Made by a program: the position numbers and the translations under genes. The notes beneath the pieces are model-generated. The model ran no database searches, was not told the origin of the DNA, and was given only the letters and a program-made list of their open reading frames with translations. From assembly GCA_020631735.1 (NCBI GenBank), contig CM036197.1, positions 49,957,880-50,021,879 of the forward strand: 64,000 nucleotides of DNA, given 5' to 3'. Source of the stretch: Saccharum officinarum (Eukaryota; Streptophyta; Magnoliopsida; Poales; Poaceae). Below are positions 45,664 to 56,501 of the stretch, in pieces (position 1 is the stretch's first letter; every line of letters begins with the position of its first letter).

Positions 45664-45996
45664 TGGGTGTTGAGTTTCTGGGCGAAAAATTTTAGGTTGT
45701 CACGTCGGATGTTTTATGAGATGTTGGAAAAGGTGTTCGGATACTAATAAAAAAACTAATTACATAACTCGCGTGAAAACCACGGGACGAAATTATTAAG
45801 CCTAATTAATCCGTCAATAGCGTATGTTTACTGTAGCATGATATTGTCAAATCATGGATTAATTAGGTTTAAAAAATTCGTCTCGTAAATTTATCGTAAT
45901 CTGTGTAATTAGTTATTTTTTCGTATATTTAATACACCATGCATGTGTCAAACATCCGATGTGATAAGGTGAAAAATTTTTAGGAGGAACTAAACA
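45664..45996. mobile_element. Palindromic MITE of the GTTTAGTTC family
   Basis: About 333 bp with arms GGGTGTTGAGTTTCTGGGCG and AGGAGGAACTAAACACAC. The centre carries both orientations of the Tourist-like core (CGGGACGAAATTATTAAGCC then GATTAATTAGGTTTAAAAAA), so the whole element folds into one hairpin. It is absent from copy A at the position after GCTAAGAAAAGG (about 28535). Confidence 0.65.
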
Positions 45997-46504
45997 CACA
46001 CACAAAAAAAGGAATTTTCTTGATAGGTTAGTACGAGTGATCAGCACTCAGCAGATTTCTCGTATATATTTTTTTATCCTAATAAAGCAGAAACGGAACC
46101 ACGTACTCGATCCGATCACGTTCACGTCGTCCAGAATGACTCGACCGGCCGGCCGCGAATCGTTCCGGCGGGCAACCACCGCACCATCAATTGATCGTCT
46201 CTGGCGGCGTCGGGCGTCGCGTTCGGCGTTCGTTCGTCTTGCCGGCACGGCCGCACCCGCACCGCACGTCCGCACCGCACCAGGCGCGTCTGGCGAGTGC
46301 AAGGTGGCGATCGATGCGCTGTCCGTCTGGTCGGTCGGTCGTACCGACAGTTCAGATAACAGCAGCACCAGCGCGAAGGAGCGCGACGACGAAACGAAGC
46401 TGCGCGTGGCGACGTGTGCCAGTACTACCAGTGGCGATGCATGTGCTGGTGCTCTGTGGTCGCCACGGCTAGGGCTAGGTAGCTGTTGACTCCGGAGTCC
46501 GGGA

Positions 46505-46752
46505 CCGTGTTTAGACGACTGAATTGGTGTTGTCCGAATCACTGTTAAACACTGTAGCAATTTTGTTTTTATTGGTTAATAATTGTTCAAACATTGTTTA
46601 ATTAGATTTAAAATATTCGTCTCGCAAAGTGTAATAAAATTATGCAATTAATTTTTGATTTCATCTACATTTAATACTCCGTACCGGCATTTTGATGTGA
46701 CGAAAAATCTTCTTTTTTATAGTAAAATTTAAGATGAATTTAGAAAAAGCAA
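46505..46752. mobile_element. Tourist-like MITE, worn ends
   Basis: Begins CCGTGTTTAGACGACTGAAT and carries TGTTTAATTAGATTTAAAAT, TTCGTCTCGCAAAG and TTGATGTGACGAAAAATCTT. The right inverted repeat is lost. Copy A reads straight through here (TTGACTCCGGATACCTGC, 28994-29011). Confidence 0.65.
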
Positions 46753-46915
46753 GTCCGGAACGATGAGACGAGATCACGAGACCGTGACCCGTCAGTCCGT
46801 CACCATCCCAAAAAGTCCAGGCGGCAAGTGTGCCACTGCGCTGCGCAGAAAGACGGGTGGTGCTCAACTGTCACGGACAGGAGCTGACTCTGGCGGCGAT
46901 GTAGGCTACGGAGTA

Positions 46916-47147
46916 CTCATTCCGTTTCAAAATATTTGTCGTTTTCGATTTTTGTGTCGTACGTTTGACTTAATTTATAAAAAATACGTGTAATATTTAT
47001 ATCTCCAAATAAATTTATTAAAAAACTAGACTTAAAGATCTTTCTAATGATATTAATTATATATTATAAATATTAATATTTTGTAATATATTTTTTAAAG
47101 TTGTTTCTCGGAAAGCGAGAGTGATAGACATTTTAGAACGGAGAGAG
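46916..47147. mobile_element. Stowaway-like MITE
   Basis: 232 bp, CTCATTCCGTTTCAAAATAT ... TTTAGAACGGAGAGAG, flanked by TA on both sides. The AT-rich interior resembles the copy at 32923 (TATCTCCAAATAAATTTATT occurs here). Confidence 0.85.
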
Positions 47148-47993
47148 TAGACTATAGTACTATGACTAAACGGCCTTTTCGGAAGGGATTGAATTGGCTG
47201 GCTGGCGCTGGCGTTGAACCAGCCAGCCAACGAGCTGCAGCCAGCACCCAGCTACAACCAGTCAGCACCTAGTCAATTCAAATTCAAAACGTTACAACAC
47301 CGGTGGCTCATTCAAAAAACAGAATGGCGCCAACAACAACACACATTCATTCAAATATGACGCCAACACAGCAAGAAGCACAATTGAAATGACAACTTCA
47401 AATAGCACCATGCATATGCTAATAACAGTCCACTCATAGTTACTTACCTAACAATTCATCAACTTAACTGCTCCCTACAAGCTTACAACAAATTACTGTC
47501 CATTTCTAGTTCATAGCAAACATGCTTTAACTTCACTTCCTACCGGTCCATGGCTACTTCATATCTATTAGTTCTGAACCTTCACTTGTCCCTACAAACC
47601 TACAACAAATCGTAGTCCAATTGTCCAGTCCATACAACAAAAGAATACAACATAGCACTACGGTTAATTATGCATATATGCAACATATACAAAACTTGTG
47701 GACTTCTTCACCCCACTAACCAAACTGTACAATTCCGTGCAATCTGTAGCTGCATATACACCGTCCGCCTTCCTCCAACTGCTGCAACCAGTACAAGTGT
47801 GACACAAACAGCATAGTAGAAACAACTACCTTGAATTGAAGTACTGAAGAAGGAAAATTGCATTACCTTCGCACAGACATCAGGCAGTCCATCATCCTGC
47901 ACGCAATACAAGTGTCAAATCAACTGCATACTAGACAACCCTAACTTCAATTCACAGAAACTAAGTTCATTGCTTCACCTTTAGTCATCTAAT
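47148..47993. other. Unassigned DNA before the SIRE-like element
   Basis: 47170-47280 contains GGCTGGCTGGCGCTGGCG and later CCAGCCAGCCA, an inverted pair like the small foldback MITEs. From 47290 to 47990 the text has CCTACAAACCTACAACAAAT near-repeats (47474, 47593) and CAACATA motifs, possibly an unknown transposon in reverse orientation. No gene is recognised. The last five bases, CTAAT, should be the target duplication of the SIRE-like element. Confidence 0.35.
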
Positions 47994-48569
47994 TGAAAGT
48001 CCTATGTTTGATGTTGGTAATTAGTGACAATGCCTAAGTACTAATCCTATGCCTAAGTTGTATGTAGCATATGAGGATTAGTACATTCCAAGGTTGGTGG
48101 CAAGATGGACATGGTGATCATGATGGCCACACTTGGATTTGGACGTAACCCTACGTGATCAAGGCAAAGGTATATGCTTAAGGGTTGTGTTTTAGTAACC
48201 AAGACACCTAGTGGGTGTGGTTACATTATAGGATAGATAGCCGTACTATAAAGAGGGGAATGACGCGGCTATTGAACTCCTAAGTGCCTCTAGGTGTGCA
48301 TTTCATAATCATATGCATTTGGATAGAACTAATATCGCCTCGAAAAATGATTGTGAAAATGGTAACACACTCACACATGACGAGATCACTTGGTGGTGTT
48401 AGCACGTTTGCGAAGGCGGTGAAGTTTGAGCGGTAGAGAGGGTTTGGGGTCCTCTCTCCCTCCCGCCGAGCTTGCGAGGCGGGATTCAGGCGTTTTCGAG
48501 GAGTTGAAACGACTTTTTTCCACTACGCTAGAAGTTCGGAAAAGAAATGGAGGCGAACGGAGGTCACAG

Positions 48570-49025
48570 AGGTGACCGGACGCTGAACCGGACGCGGTCC
48601 TTGCATGACCGGACGCGTCCGGTCAGTGTTCAATGTCTGCGCGGTTTTTAGTTTTATGATCGGACGCGAAGCGCGTCCGGTCACTGACGATCGGACGCGT
48701 CCGGTCGTTTAGGGAGCTTACTGGACTCTAACCGGACGCTGGCACTATCGCGTCCAGTCATTTACTTCAGCGTGTCCGGTCACTGTTTCGTTGAGCGCTG
48801 CTCAGACGACCAGCGCGTCCAGTCACTCACGGGACCAGCGCGTCCGGTCATTTCCAGCGCATCCGATTTGCGCGATGAGTGCGTTCGGTCGTTGCTTCGT
48901 AGTTAGCCGTTGGGCGACCGGCGCGTCCAGTCAGTTGGACCAGCGTGTCCGGTCAGTGCTTCGTGACTTAGCCGTTGTACGACCGACGCGTCCGGTCAGT
49001 TGGACCAGCGCGTCCGGTCAGCCCG
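48570..49025. repeat. GCGTCCGGTCA minisatellite zone in the LTR
   Basis: About 15-20 near-copies of the 10-11-bp word GCGTCCGGTCA (some as GACCGGACGC) at irregular spacing, sometimes as larger units like TTGGACCAGCGCGTCCGGTC. It lies just upstream of the TATA box. The equivalent zones are 57075-57535 in the 3' LTR and 40150-40680 in the related solo LTR. Confidence 0.85.
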
Positions 49026-49072
49026 ATTTCGGCTGTTTAAGTTTCTAACAGCTCTTTTCGAAGGGGTACGTC

Positions 49073-49080
49073 TATAAATA
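49073..49080 (+). promoter_or_regulatory. TATA box in the SIRE-like 5' LTR
   Basis: TATAAATA in GTCTATAAATACTCG, directly downstream of the repeat zone. It is conserved at 57581-57588 in the 3' LTR and as TATAAAA in the related solo LTR. Confidence 0.7.
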
Positions 49081-49976
49081 CTCGTTGACCGGCTCAAGGC
49101 TCTCTCACTCAAATATTTGACATACTTGTGATCACTTTGAGCTAAGCAAGTTTCCTCCCACTCATCTCTCTTGCTTCTTTGCATATTCGAAGTGAGATTG
49201 AGTGATCCAAGTATATTTGCATTGTGAGATTGCATCTAGTTGGCACTTGGTGGTTGATTTGCTACGGGATTCTTGTTTATCTTGGTGGTTGCCACCACCT
49301 AGACGGCTTGGAGCAGCTTGGAGGCGTTGGCAAGAGTTGGTGATTGTTCTTGGCCACCTTTGGTGATTGTGAGGGGTTTGTGACTACCTCGGCGAAGCGC
49401 CAAAGGCAACATTAGTAAATTACTTCGTGTCATTGTAACCTTTTGCCATTTGGTAGGTTCTTGTGGCACCTTTTTGAGAGGCTCGGTGTGTGACCGATTA
49501 GCCACCGAACCACGTGGTGAAGAGGGACACAACGGGGACTAGCGTGCCGGCAAGCACGTGAACCTCAGGATAAATCTTCGTGTTATCATTCTTATTGTGT
49601 TTGATTGATCCCGGTGGTTGTGTATTGTGGTATTCATCTCTTGATCATATTGATTGGTTGGCTCAATACTTCGCCCCTCGGTGATACCCTCCTAACTCTC
49701 TCTTATATTAATTTCTTAGTTACCTTGCTAGCTTGTTAGTATAACTCTTAGCTTGTGTAGCTAGCTAGCTTTAGTTGTAGTTAAGTTGTGCGGTTTGACT
49801 TGTGTGGTTGAGTGCAATTACTAGAATTGTGTTTTGGATAGGTGGCTTGCAAACACCCCGTAGGCTAAGCAAAACTCGTATCTCGCTATTTGTTATATTG
49901 ATAAACTTGTTTAGCTTGTCTTTGTAGAAAATTTTAAAAGGCTATTCACCCCCTCTAGCCATCAAGACCTTTCAAG

Positions 49977-49989
49977 TGGTATCAGAGCC
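49977..49989 (+). other. Primer binding site of the SIRE-like element
   Basis: TGGTATCAGAGCC two bases after the 5' LTR, a perfect match to the usual initiator-methionine tRNA binding site. Confidence 0.9.
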
Positions 49990-50028
49990 ATGGTCACCGT
50001 TTTCAAGGCTTAACAATCTCGGTGTAAG

Positions 50029-52152
50029 ATGGCTCAAGTTGTGTTCAACCATGTCGGGGGCAAGCCTCCATTCTTTGATGGTGTCACATCTTTTGATCAT
50101 TAAAATAGAAAGATGAAGCAATATCTTGGCTCTATTCATGAGAACGTTTGGAAGGTGACACACCATGATTATGCTATCATTGATCCCGACAACCTCACCA
50201 ACAATGACCGCATCAACAACCAATGCAACACTATGGCTCTCAATACTCTCTACAAAGGGATTGATGCAAAGGTCTTTGCGCAAATCAAGGATCTTGAAAT
50301 GGCAAGTGAAGTGTGGACAAGATTAGAGGAAACCTATGAGGGCACTTCAACGGTAAAGAGTGCCAAGCTCTATATGCTCAAGGATAAGTTTGCAAGCTTC
50401 AAGATGAAGGATGATGAGTCCATACCGGAGATGTTCTATAGGCAACAAGTTATTGTCAATGATCTCAAGAGCCTAGGAGAAGATGTCAAGGACAAGGACT
50501 TCTCACATAAGTTCTTGATGAACTTACCTAAGAAGTTTGCTATCTTGAGGAAGATGATCCAAAGAGAGGGTTTGAACAAGGTGACTCCAAACCAAGTACT
50601 TAGAGATGTCATGACCGATGCTCAATATGATGATGAAGAAGATGAAGATGAGAAGAAGGAGATCAAGGTCAAGCAAGAGAAGACCACCGCATTCAAGGCT
50701 TTTTCTTCCAAGGGCAAGAGCAAGGTTGTTGTTGATGATGATCCATTTGATGATGAGATCATGGCCCTTCTAGTGCAAAAGATGGGTCGGTTCATGAAGA
50801 AGAGAGGCTATGGTGCAAGAAAGAGAAGGGACTTCATGAAGGCAAAGGAGGTGCTTTGCTACAATTGCAATAGCCCCGATCATGTAGTGGCGAAGTGCCC
50901 CTATGAAGACAAAATATATCATGATGGGGAGTTGAAGCTCAAGAAGAACAAGAAGGATAAGAAAGAGAACGAGAAAAAAGCAAAGAAGAGCTTCATATTC
51001 AACAAAAAGAAGGGTGGTGGTTATGTAGTCACTTGGGATAGTGACAACTCCGATAGTGATGATGATGCAAGCTCTAGTGATGATGAAAGGACCACTCGGC
51101 GAGCCATTACAAACATCGCCCTCTCCAACAAGCCATCCATCTTCGACACTACATCGACATGTCTTATAGCCAAGCCTACCAAGGTAAAATACAATGATAG
51201 TGATGATGATTCTTGTGCTAGTGATGGTTGTAGGAGTGATGATGAGGAGGATGAGGACTACTCCAAGGATGATCTATTGGGCATAATAGATCAAATGAGC
51301 AAGGGCTACAAGAGGACCACCAAGAAATACAAAATCTTAGAACAAGAGCTCATTGCCAAGAGCAATGAAAATAATGCCTTGATGGAGGAGCTTGTTGCTC
51401 TCAAAAAGAGTAAGGAGTGCAAAGGAATTGAATAAGAGCTCAAAGCTCTTAGAAAATCCTTTGATGAGCTAGAGGCCTCTCGTGAGTGTCTAAAGGAAGA
51501 CCATGAGGACCTTAAAGTTGCTCACACTAGGCTTAAGGAAGCCCACTCCACTCTACTTGAGCTCATCATGGAAAAGGACCTCAAGTTAGAGAAGCTCATG
51601 AAGGAAGCTAAGGAAGAGCAAGTGATTGTCACTTGTGATATTGGACTAACATGTGATATTATTGATGATTCTTTATTTGTTAGTCCTACTAATGCTTCAT
51701 GTAGCTCATCATCATCCACCACAACCAACTCTACCTCTACTACTAGTGATTCATCACTTGTGGTTGAGAATGAGACTCTCAAGAGAGAGGTGGATGATCT
51801 CACCCGCGCATTAGGCAATGCCTATGGTGGGGATGCCCGCTTGCTAAAATGCTTGGGTAGCCAAATGTTCTCTCTTAACAAAGAGGGTTTGGGCTATACT
51901 CCTAAAAAGGGCAAGACGGCCTTTGCCACTCCAAAGTCTCGCTTTGTGAAGAGCAATGGTCGTTATTGCAATAGATACAAGCAAGTTGGGCATCTAGAGA
52001 TTAATTGCAACAAAATGAACAAGAACAAGAAAAATGCTAATGTACCTTACATTCCTTTTGATTCTTGGTATGTGCTTACCAAGGGTGAGAAAGGTGTGCA
52101 TGCTAAGTTTGTTGGTACACCAATTGTGGGTCCAAAGAAGAAGGCCATTTGA
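50029..52152 (+). pseudogene. gag: SIRE-like gag
   Basis: The ATG at 50029 opens MAQVVFNHVGGKPPFFDG; an in-frame TAA stands at 50101-50103. The capsid region follows (MKQYLGSIHENVWKVTHHDY, AKLYMLKDKFASFKMKDDES, DFSHKFLMNLPKKF) and an intact CCHC knuckle (CYNCNSPDHVVAKC, about 50857-50898). A very acidic Asp/Ser tract and coiled-coil-like text come next. A TAA at 51433-51435, probably from CAA, precedes more coiled coil (RLKEAHSTLLELIMEKDLKL) in the same frame. A second zinc-knuckle remnant (YCNRYKQVGHLEINC) ends near 52010. The piece ends at a TGA (52150-52152) that replaces the Trp of AI-W-VPK. The C-terminal extension makes this gag much longer than a typical copia gag, as in SIRE-type elements. 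Confidence 0.85.
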
Positions 52153-52530
52153 GTACCAAAGAGCTTAGTGACTAACCTCCAAGGACCCAAGCAAGTATGA
52201 GTACCTAAGAAACATTAATTTGTTTTATAGGTAAATTATAAGGCCGGAGGAAGGCATTGGGTGCTTGATAGTGGGTGCTCTCAACATATGACCGGTGATT
52301 CAAGAATGTTCAACTCTCTCAAATCAAATAATAGTGGCATTGATAGCATCACTTTTGGTGACAATAGCAAAGGTTTCAAGTGCATATTTGGTGTTGATGA
52401 TGTGGAGATAGTTAGTGTTGATGGCTCTAACTTGATCTTCAAAGGCTTTAGATTTGAGAATCTATAATTGGTTGATTTCAATGCTAGTGACACTCAACTT
52501 TCAACATGTTTGCTCACCAAATCAAGTATG
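52153..52530 (+). pseudogene. pol: SIRE-like protease
   Basis: Same frame as gag. It starts VPKSLVTNLQGPKQ, has a TGA at 52198-52200 in place of Trp, then the aspartic protease site WVLDSGCSQHMTGDSRMF (catalytic Asp-Ser-Gly intact, about 52260-52310), ITFGDNSKG and LIFKGFRFENL. A TAA follows at 52465-52467. The frame then shifts by about 52530, where the text changes to the integrase frame. Role: cleavage of the element polyprotein. Confidence 0.82.
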
Positions 52531-53893
52531 GGTGCATAGAAGACTTGGTCATGTTGGCATAAAGCAATTGAACAAGTTAGTGAAGCATGACTTAGTTAGA
52601 GGCTTGAAGGATGTCACATTTAAGAAAGATAAGCTATGTAGTGCATGTCAAGCCGAAAAGCAAGTAGGCAACACTCATCCATTGAAAAGCATCATGAGTA
52701 CTTCCAAGGCATTTGAGTTGTTGCACATGGATCTATTTGGGCCAACTACATACACAAGCATTGGTGGCAACAAGTATGGCTTTGTGATTGTGGATGATTT
52801 CACTAGATATACATGGGTATTCTTTCTTAGGGACAAAAGTGATGTATTTGACATATTCAAGAAGTTCATCAAGAGAGTACAAAATGAGTTTGAAACCACA
52901 ATCAAGAAAGTGAGAAGTGACAATGGAAGTGAGTTTAGAAACACAAGAGTTGATGAGCTATGTGATGAGCTTGGAATCAAACATCAATTCTCGGCCAAGT
53001 ATACACCTCAATCTAATGGCTTAGTTGAGAGGAAGAATAGAACCTTAATTGATATGGCAAGATCAATATTGAATGAGTATAATGTGAGTCATTCATTTTA
53101 GGCCGAAGCAATCAACACGGCTTGCTTCTATAGCGACCGCCTCTATTGCCACAAGTTCTTAGAGAAGACACCTTATGAGATCTTAAATGGAAGAAAGCCC
53201 AACATTGCATACTTTCGGGTATTTGGTTGCAAATGCTACATCTTGAAGAATGGCACTAGATTGAGCAAGTTTGAGAAGAAATATGATGAATGCTTCCTAC
53301 TTGGTTACTCAACTACTAGCAAAGCTTATAGAGTTTGGAATTTAGCTAGTGGTCAACTTGAAGAAGTGCATGATGTTGAGTTTGATGAAACCAATGGTTC
53401 TCAAAATAAAGAAGATAACTTGGATGGTGTGAGAGGAACTCAATTGAGTAATGCTATGAAAGAGATGGATATTGGTGATATTAGACCAAAGCAAGTAATT
53501 GATGTGGATGATGACAAAGATCAAATGCTCCAAAGCCCAATCACTCAAGCTAGTGATTCTCTAATGCAAAATCAAGCTAGTACATCATCTCAAGTGCAAC
53601 AAGATCAACAAGTGGCTAGTTCATCATCTCCAACTCATGATCAACATCAACATCCAAGCAATCAAGTCCAAGTGCTTCAACCAACTAACATTGCAAGAGA
53701 CCATCCATTAGATTCCATCATTGGTGACATACAAAGGGGAGTTCAAACTAGATCAAGATTGGCATCATTTTGTGCTCACTCTTCTTTTGTGTCAATGGAA
53801 GAACCCAAGGACATTGATAGAGCATTGAGAGATCTAGATTGGGTAAATGTAATGCATGAAGAGCTCAACAACTTCAAGAGAAATGAAATATAG
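52531..53893 (+). pseudogene. pol: SIRE-like integrase and linker
   Basis: HRRLGHVGIKQLNKL and CSACQAEKQ give the zinc-binding HHCC module. The catalytic core follows: LLHMDLFGPTTYTS (Asp), KVRSDNGSEF (Asp) and NGLVERKNRT (Glu), all present. A TAG at 53099-53101 replaces the Trp of SHSF-W-AEAIN. Then come FRVFGCKCYILKNG, FLLGYSTTSKAYRVWN, an acidic and Gln/Ser-rich linker, and VQTRSRLASFCAHSSFVS leading to RT. A TAG at 53891-53893 replaces the Trp of NEI-W-ELV. Role: insertion of element DNA into the genome. Confidence 0.87.
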
Positions 53894-55336
53894 GAATTAG
53901 TTGAGAGGCCTAAGGATCATAATGTCATTAGAACAAGATGGGTCTTTCGCAACAAGCAAGATCAAGATGGGATAGTAATAAGGAACAAAGCAAGACTAGT
54001 GGCTTAAGGTTACACACAAATAGAGGGTCTTGACTTTGGTGAAACTTATGCCCCAGTTGCAAGATTAGAAGCAATTAGGATCTTACTTGCCTATGCTTGT
54101 GCTCACAATATCAAGCTATATCAAATGGATGTGAAGAGTGTATTTCTCAATGGGTATATTCAAGAGGAGGTGTATGTGGAGCAACCTCCCGGTTTTGAAG
54201 ATGACAATAAACCCAATCATGTATACAAGTTAAGGAATGCTTTGTATGGATTGAAGCAAGCACCTAGAGCATGGTATAAAAGATTGAGGGACTTCTTACT
54301 ATCCAAAGGATTTGTCATGGGCAAAGTTGATACAACACTATTCACCAAGAAGATTGAGAAAGACTTGTTTGTGTTGCAAATATATGTTGATGATATCATA
54401 TTCGGTTCAACCAATCAAGATTATTGTGATGAGTTTGGGAAAATGATGGCAAAGGAATTTGAAATGTCAATGATTGGTGAACTTAGTTTCTTTCTTAGAC
54501 TTCAAATTAAACAAATGAAGGAAGAAACATTTATAAGTCAAACCAAGTACATCAAAGATATGCTCAAGAAGTTTGACATGGAAGATGCAAAGGGAATTAC
54601 AACCCCAATGAGCACTAGTGGAAGCTTGGATAGTGACAAGAATGGCAACATGGTGGATCAAAAGCTATATAGATCAATGATTGGTAGCCTACTCTATGTG
54701 ATGGCATCAAGGCCCGACGTGATGTTTAGTGTATGCATGTGTGCAAGATTTCAAGCCTCACCAAGAGAAAGTCATTTGAAGGCAACAAAGAGAATATTGA
54801 GGTATTTAAAGCATACACAAGATGTTGGATTATGGTATCCCAAAGGTGCAAGCTTTGAGCTAGTTGGATATTCAGATTCTGACTATGCCGGTGATAAAGT
54901 GGAGAGAAAGAGCACTTCCGGGACTTATCAATTGTTGGGAAGATCACTTGTCTCATGGTCATCCAAGAAGCAAAATAGTATTGCACTATCTACCACCGAA
55001 GCCGAATACATTGCCGCGGGTAGTTGTTGTGCCCAAATCTTGTGGATAAAGGCAACATTGAAGGATTTTGGAATCAATTTCAAGAATGTGCCATTGCTAT
55101 GTGACAATGAAAGTGCCGTGAAGCTAACCAACAATCCGGTTCAACATCAAAGAACAAAGCATATTGATGTTCGCCATCACTTTATTAGAGATCATCAATA
55201 AAAGGGTGACATTGCTATTGAGAGTGTGGGCACCGAAGATCAATTAGCTGATCTATTCACCAAGCCACTTGATGAGAAGAGATTTCACAAGCTAAAGATT
55301 GAGTTGAACATACTTGACTTCTCCAACATGAGTTGA
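53894..55336 (+). pseudogene. pol: SIRE-like reverse transcriptase and RNase H
   Basis: Same frame as integrase. RT: RTRWVFRNKQDQDG, ARLVA with TAA at 54005-54007 in place of Gln, GYTQIEGLDFGETYAPVARL, VFLNGYIQEEVYVEQPPGF, ALYGLKQAPRAWYKRLRDF and the catalytic QIYVDDIIFGSTN, intact. RNase H: VGYSDSDYAGDKVERKSTSG, SIALSTTEAEYIAAGSCCA, LLCDNESAVKL and KHIDVRHHFIRDH, then TAA at 55199-55201 in place of Gln, KGDIAIESVGTEDQLADLFT and the final stop at 55334-55336. Apart from stops, the catalytic residues all survive. Confidence 0.88.
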
Positions 55337-56487
55337 TGCACCCCATATATGACATGCCTCTCCTTCGAGCCCCAAGGTATAATTGGTTGACATGTCATAC
55401 ATTCTATGCTAAGGAATTGTTTAGTGCATCTAGTCATAATTTATATGTTCTAGGCTCATTTATGAAAATTAAATGAATTTGAAGTTTATATGGTGCCGCT
55501 ATTGTTTCCATGTCTTGTATGATCTAGTGGTAGCATATAACTTGTTTAAGTAGCTTGTGATCCTAAGTGTTTAATCTAGAAAACTTGTCTAAATATTTGC
55601 TTTAACATGGTGCATGATAACCCTTCTAGTGAGGTGTGAAGAAGCTTGCCCTTAGATCAAACCGAAGTATTTTATTTATGCAAGCAATCTTGGTTGAATC
55701 ACAAACTTGATCCTCACCCAATAATTTAACATGATAATCTATCTAAAATTGATCCATTGTGGTCATTGGTGCCAAAGGGGGAGAAAATGTTGTTCACAAA
55801 GATAGAACTCAAAGGGGAAGAAAATGTTATGGGGGAGAAAATGTTGTTCACAAAGATAGATCCTAAAGGGGGAGAATTGATAAAAGAAGGGGATCAACTA
55901 AAATTTTGAGCACATAAGTAGGGGGAGCAAGCTTTTAAACATGAATGTTGCATTTCCATGTGCACTTCATATGTATGATGCATAGTTATGCATTTCTTTT
56001 TCTCCGATACTTTGCTTGTGTGGTGACTTGCTAGTATAATTTGAATGATGCATTGAGGTATTAGCATGAATAGGAAGTAGTTAGATTTTTCTTGCTTCAT
56101 GTTTTTCAAAGTGGTACTAGAACCTTGCTTATAATGTTGATCTCACGAGGTTTCTAGTTATGTTTGTGCTTTTCCAAGTGGAATCTAACTACACAAGGTG
56201 CTAAGATGGTGTTTATCGCTACTCCGATGGTATCACGCTTCAATGGTCTATAATCTTAAACCCTTAGCACCTATTGGTAGTCAATGCTCCTATACTTTTC
56301 TATCTAACTTGTATGCTTCCAAAATCCAAACATATAGCATACATGTAGGGGGAGCCATTGCTATCAATTTGAATTCATGATCACAAGTCCATAATTCTTA
56401 CACATGGTAATACACTTGGACAATGTGACATGGGTTCAATCAAAATTTTATCATAATATCTTTGTGAAAGGTTTGTCACCAATTACC
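55337..56487 (+). other. 3' spacer of the SIRE-like element with repeated purine tracts
   Basis: 1.15 kb between pol and the polypurine tract. SIRE-type elements often carry an envelope-like frame here, but I see no such protein. At 55777-55806 and 55831-55860 a 30-bp unit (GGGGGAGAAAATGTTGTTCA plus CAAAGATAGA) is repeated, with further AAAGGGGGAG tracts at about 55865 and 55918. These look like extra polypurine tracts. Confidence 0.6.
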
Positions 56488-56501
56488 AACAAGGGGGAGA
56501 T
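56488..56501 (+). other. Polypurine tract of the SIRE-like element
   Basis: AACAAGGGGGAGAT directly before TGAAAGTCC of the 3' LTR, the usual plus-strand primer site. Confidence 0.85.

Larger units (their letters stand above)
41630..46905 (+). repeat. Segmental duplication copy B (with later insertions)
   Basis: Direct-orientation partner of copy A; the aligned blocks are given under that entry. Copy B lacks the MITE cluster at 27061-27713, the MITE at 28151 and the MULE/LTR block at 21346-26670. It carries its own insertions at 41916-42793, 43562-43680, 43940-45532, 45664-45996 and 46505-46752. The last conserved text (GCCACTGCGCTGCGCAGAAA, then TGGTGCTCAAC) ends near 46905, just before a Stowaway. 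Confidence 0.8.
47994..49974 (+). repeat. 5' LTR of the SIRE-like element
   Basis: 1981 bp, from TGAAAGTCCTATGTTTGATG to CATCAAGACCTTTCA. It contains a repeat zone (48570-49025) made of GCGTCCGGTCA and its reverse complement TGACCGGACGC, then a TATA box and a likely R region. The preceding bases are CTAAT. Confidence 0.92.

Noticed and set aside
46037..46489. 150-aa frame in copy B of the duplication
   Set aside because: Copy A (28640-28990) has the same DNA but frame-shifting indels relative to it, so the frame is not conserved.
48570..49025. Repeat array that could suggest a CRISPR
   Set aside because: Units are short, irregularly spaced, in both orientations and inside a plant LTR.
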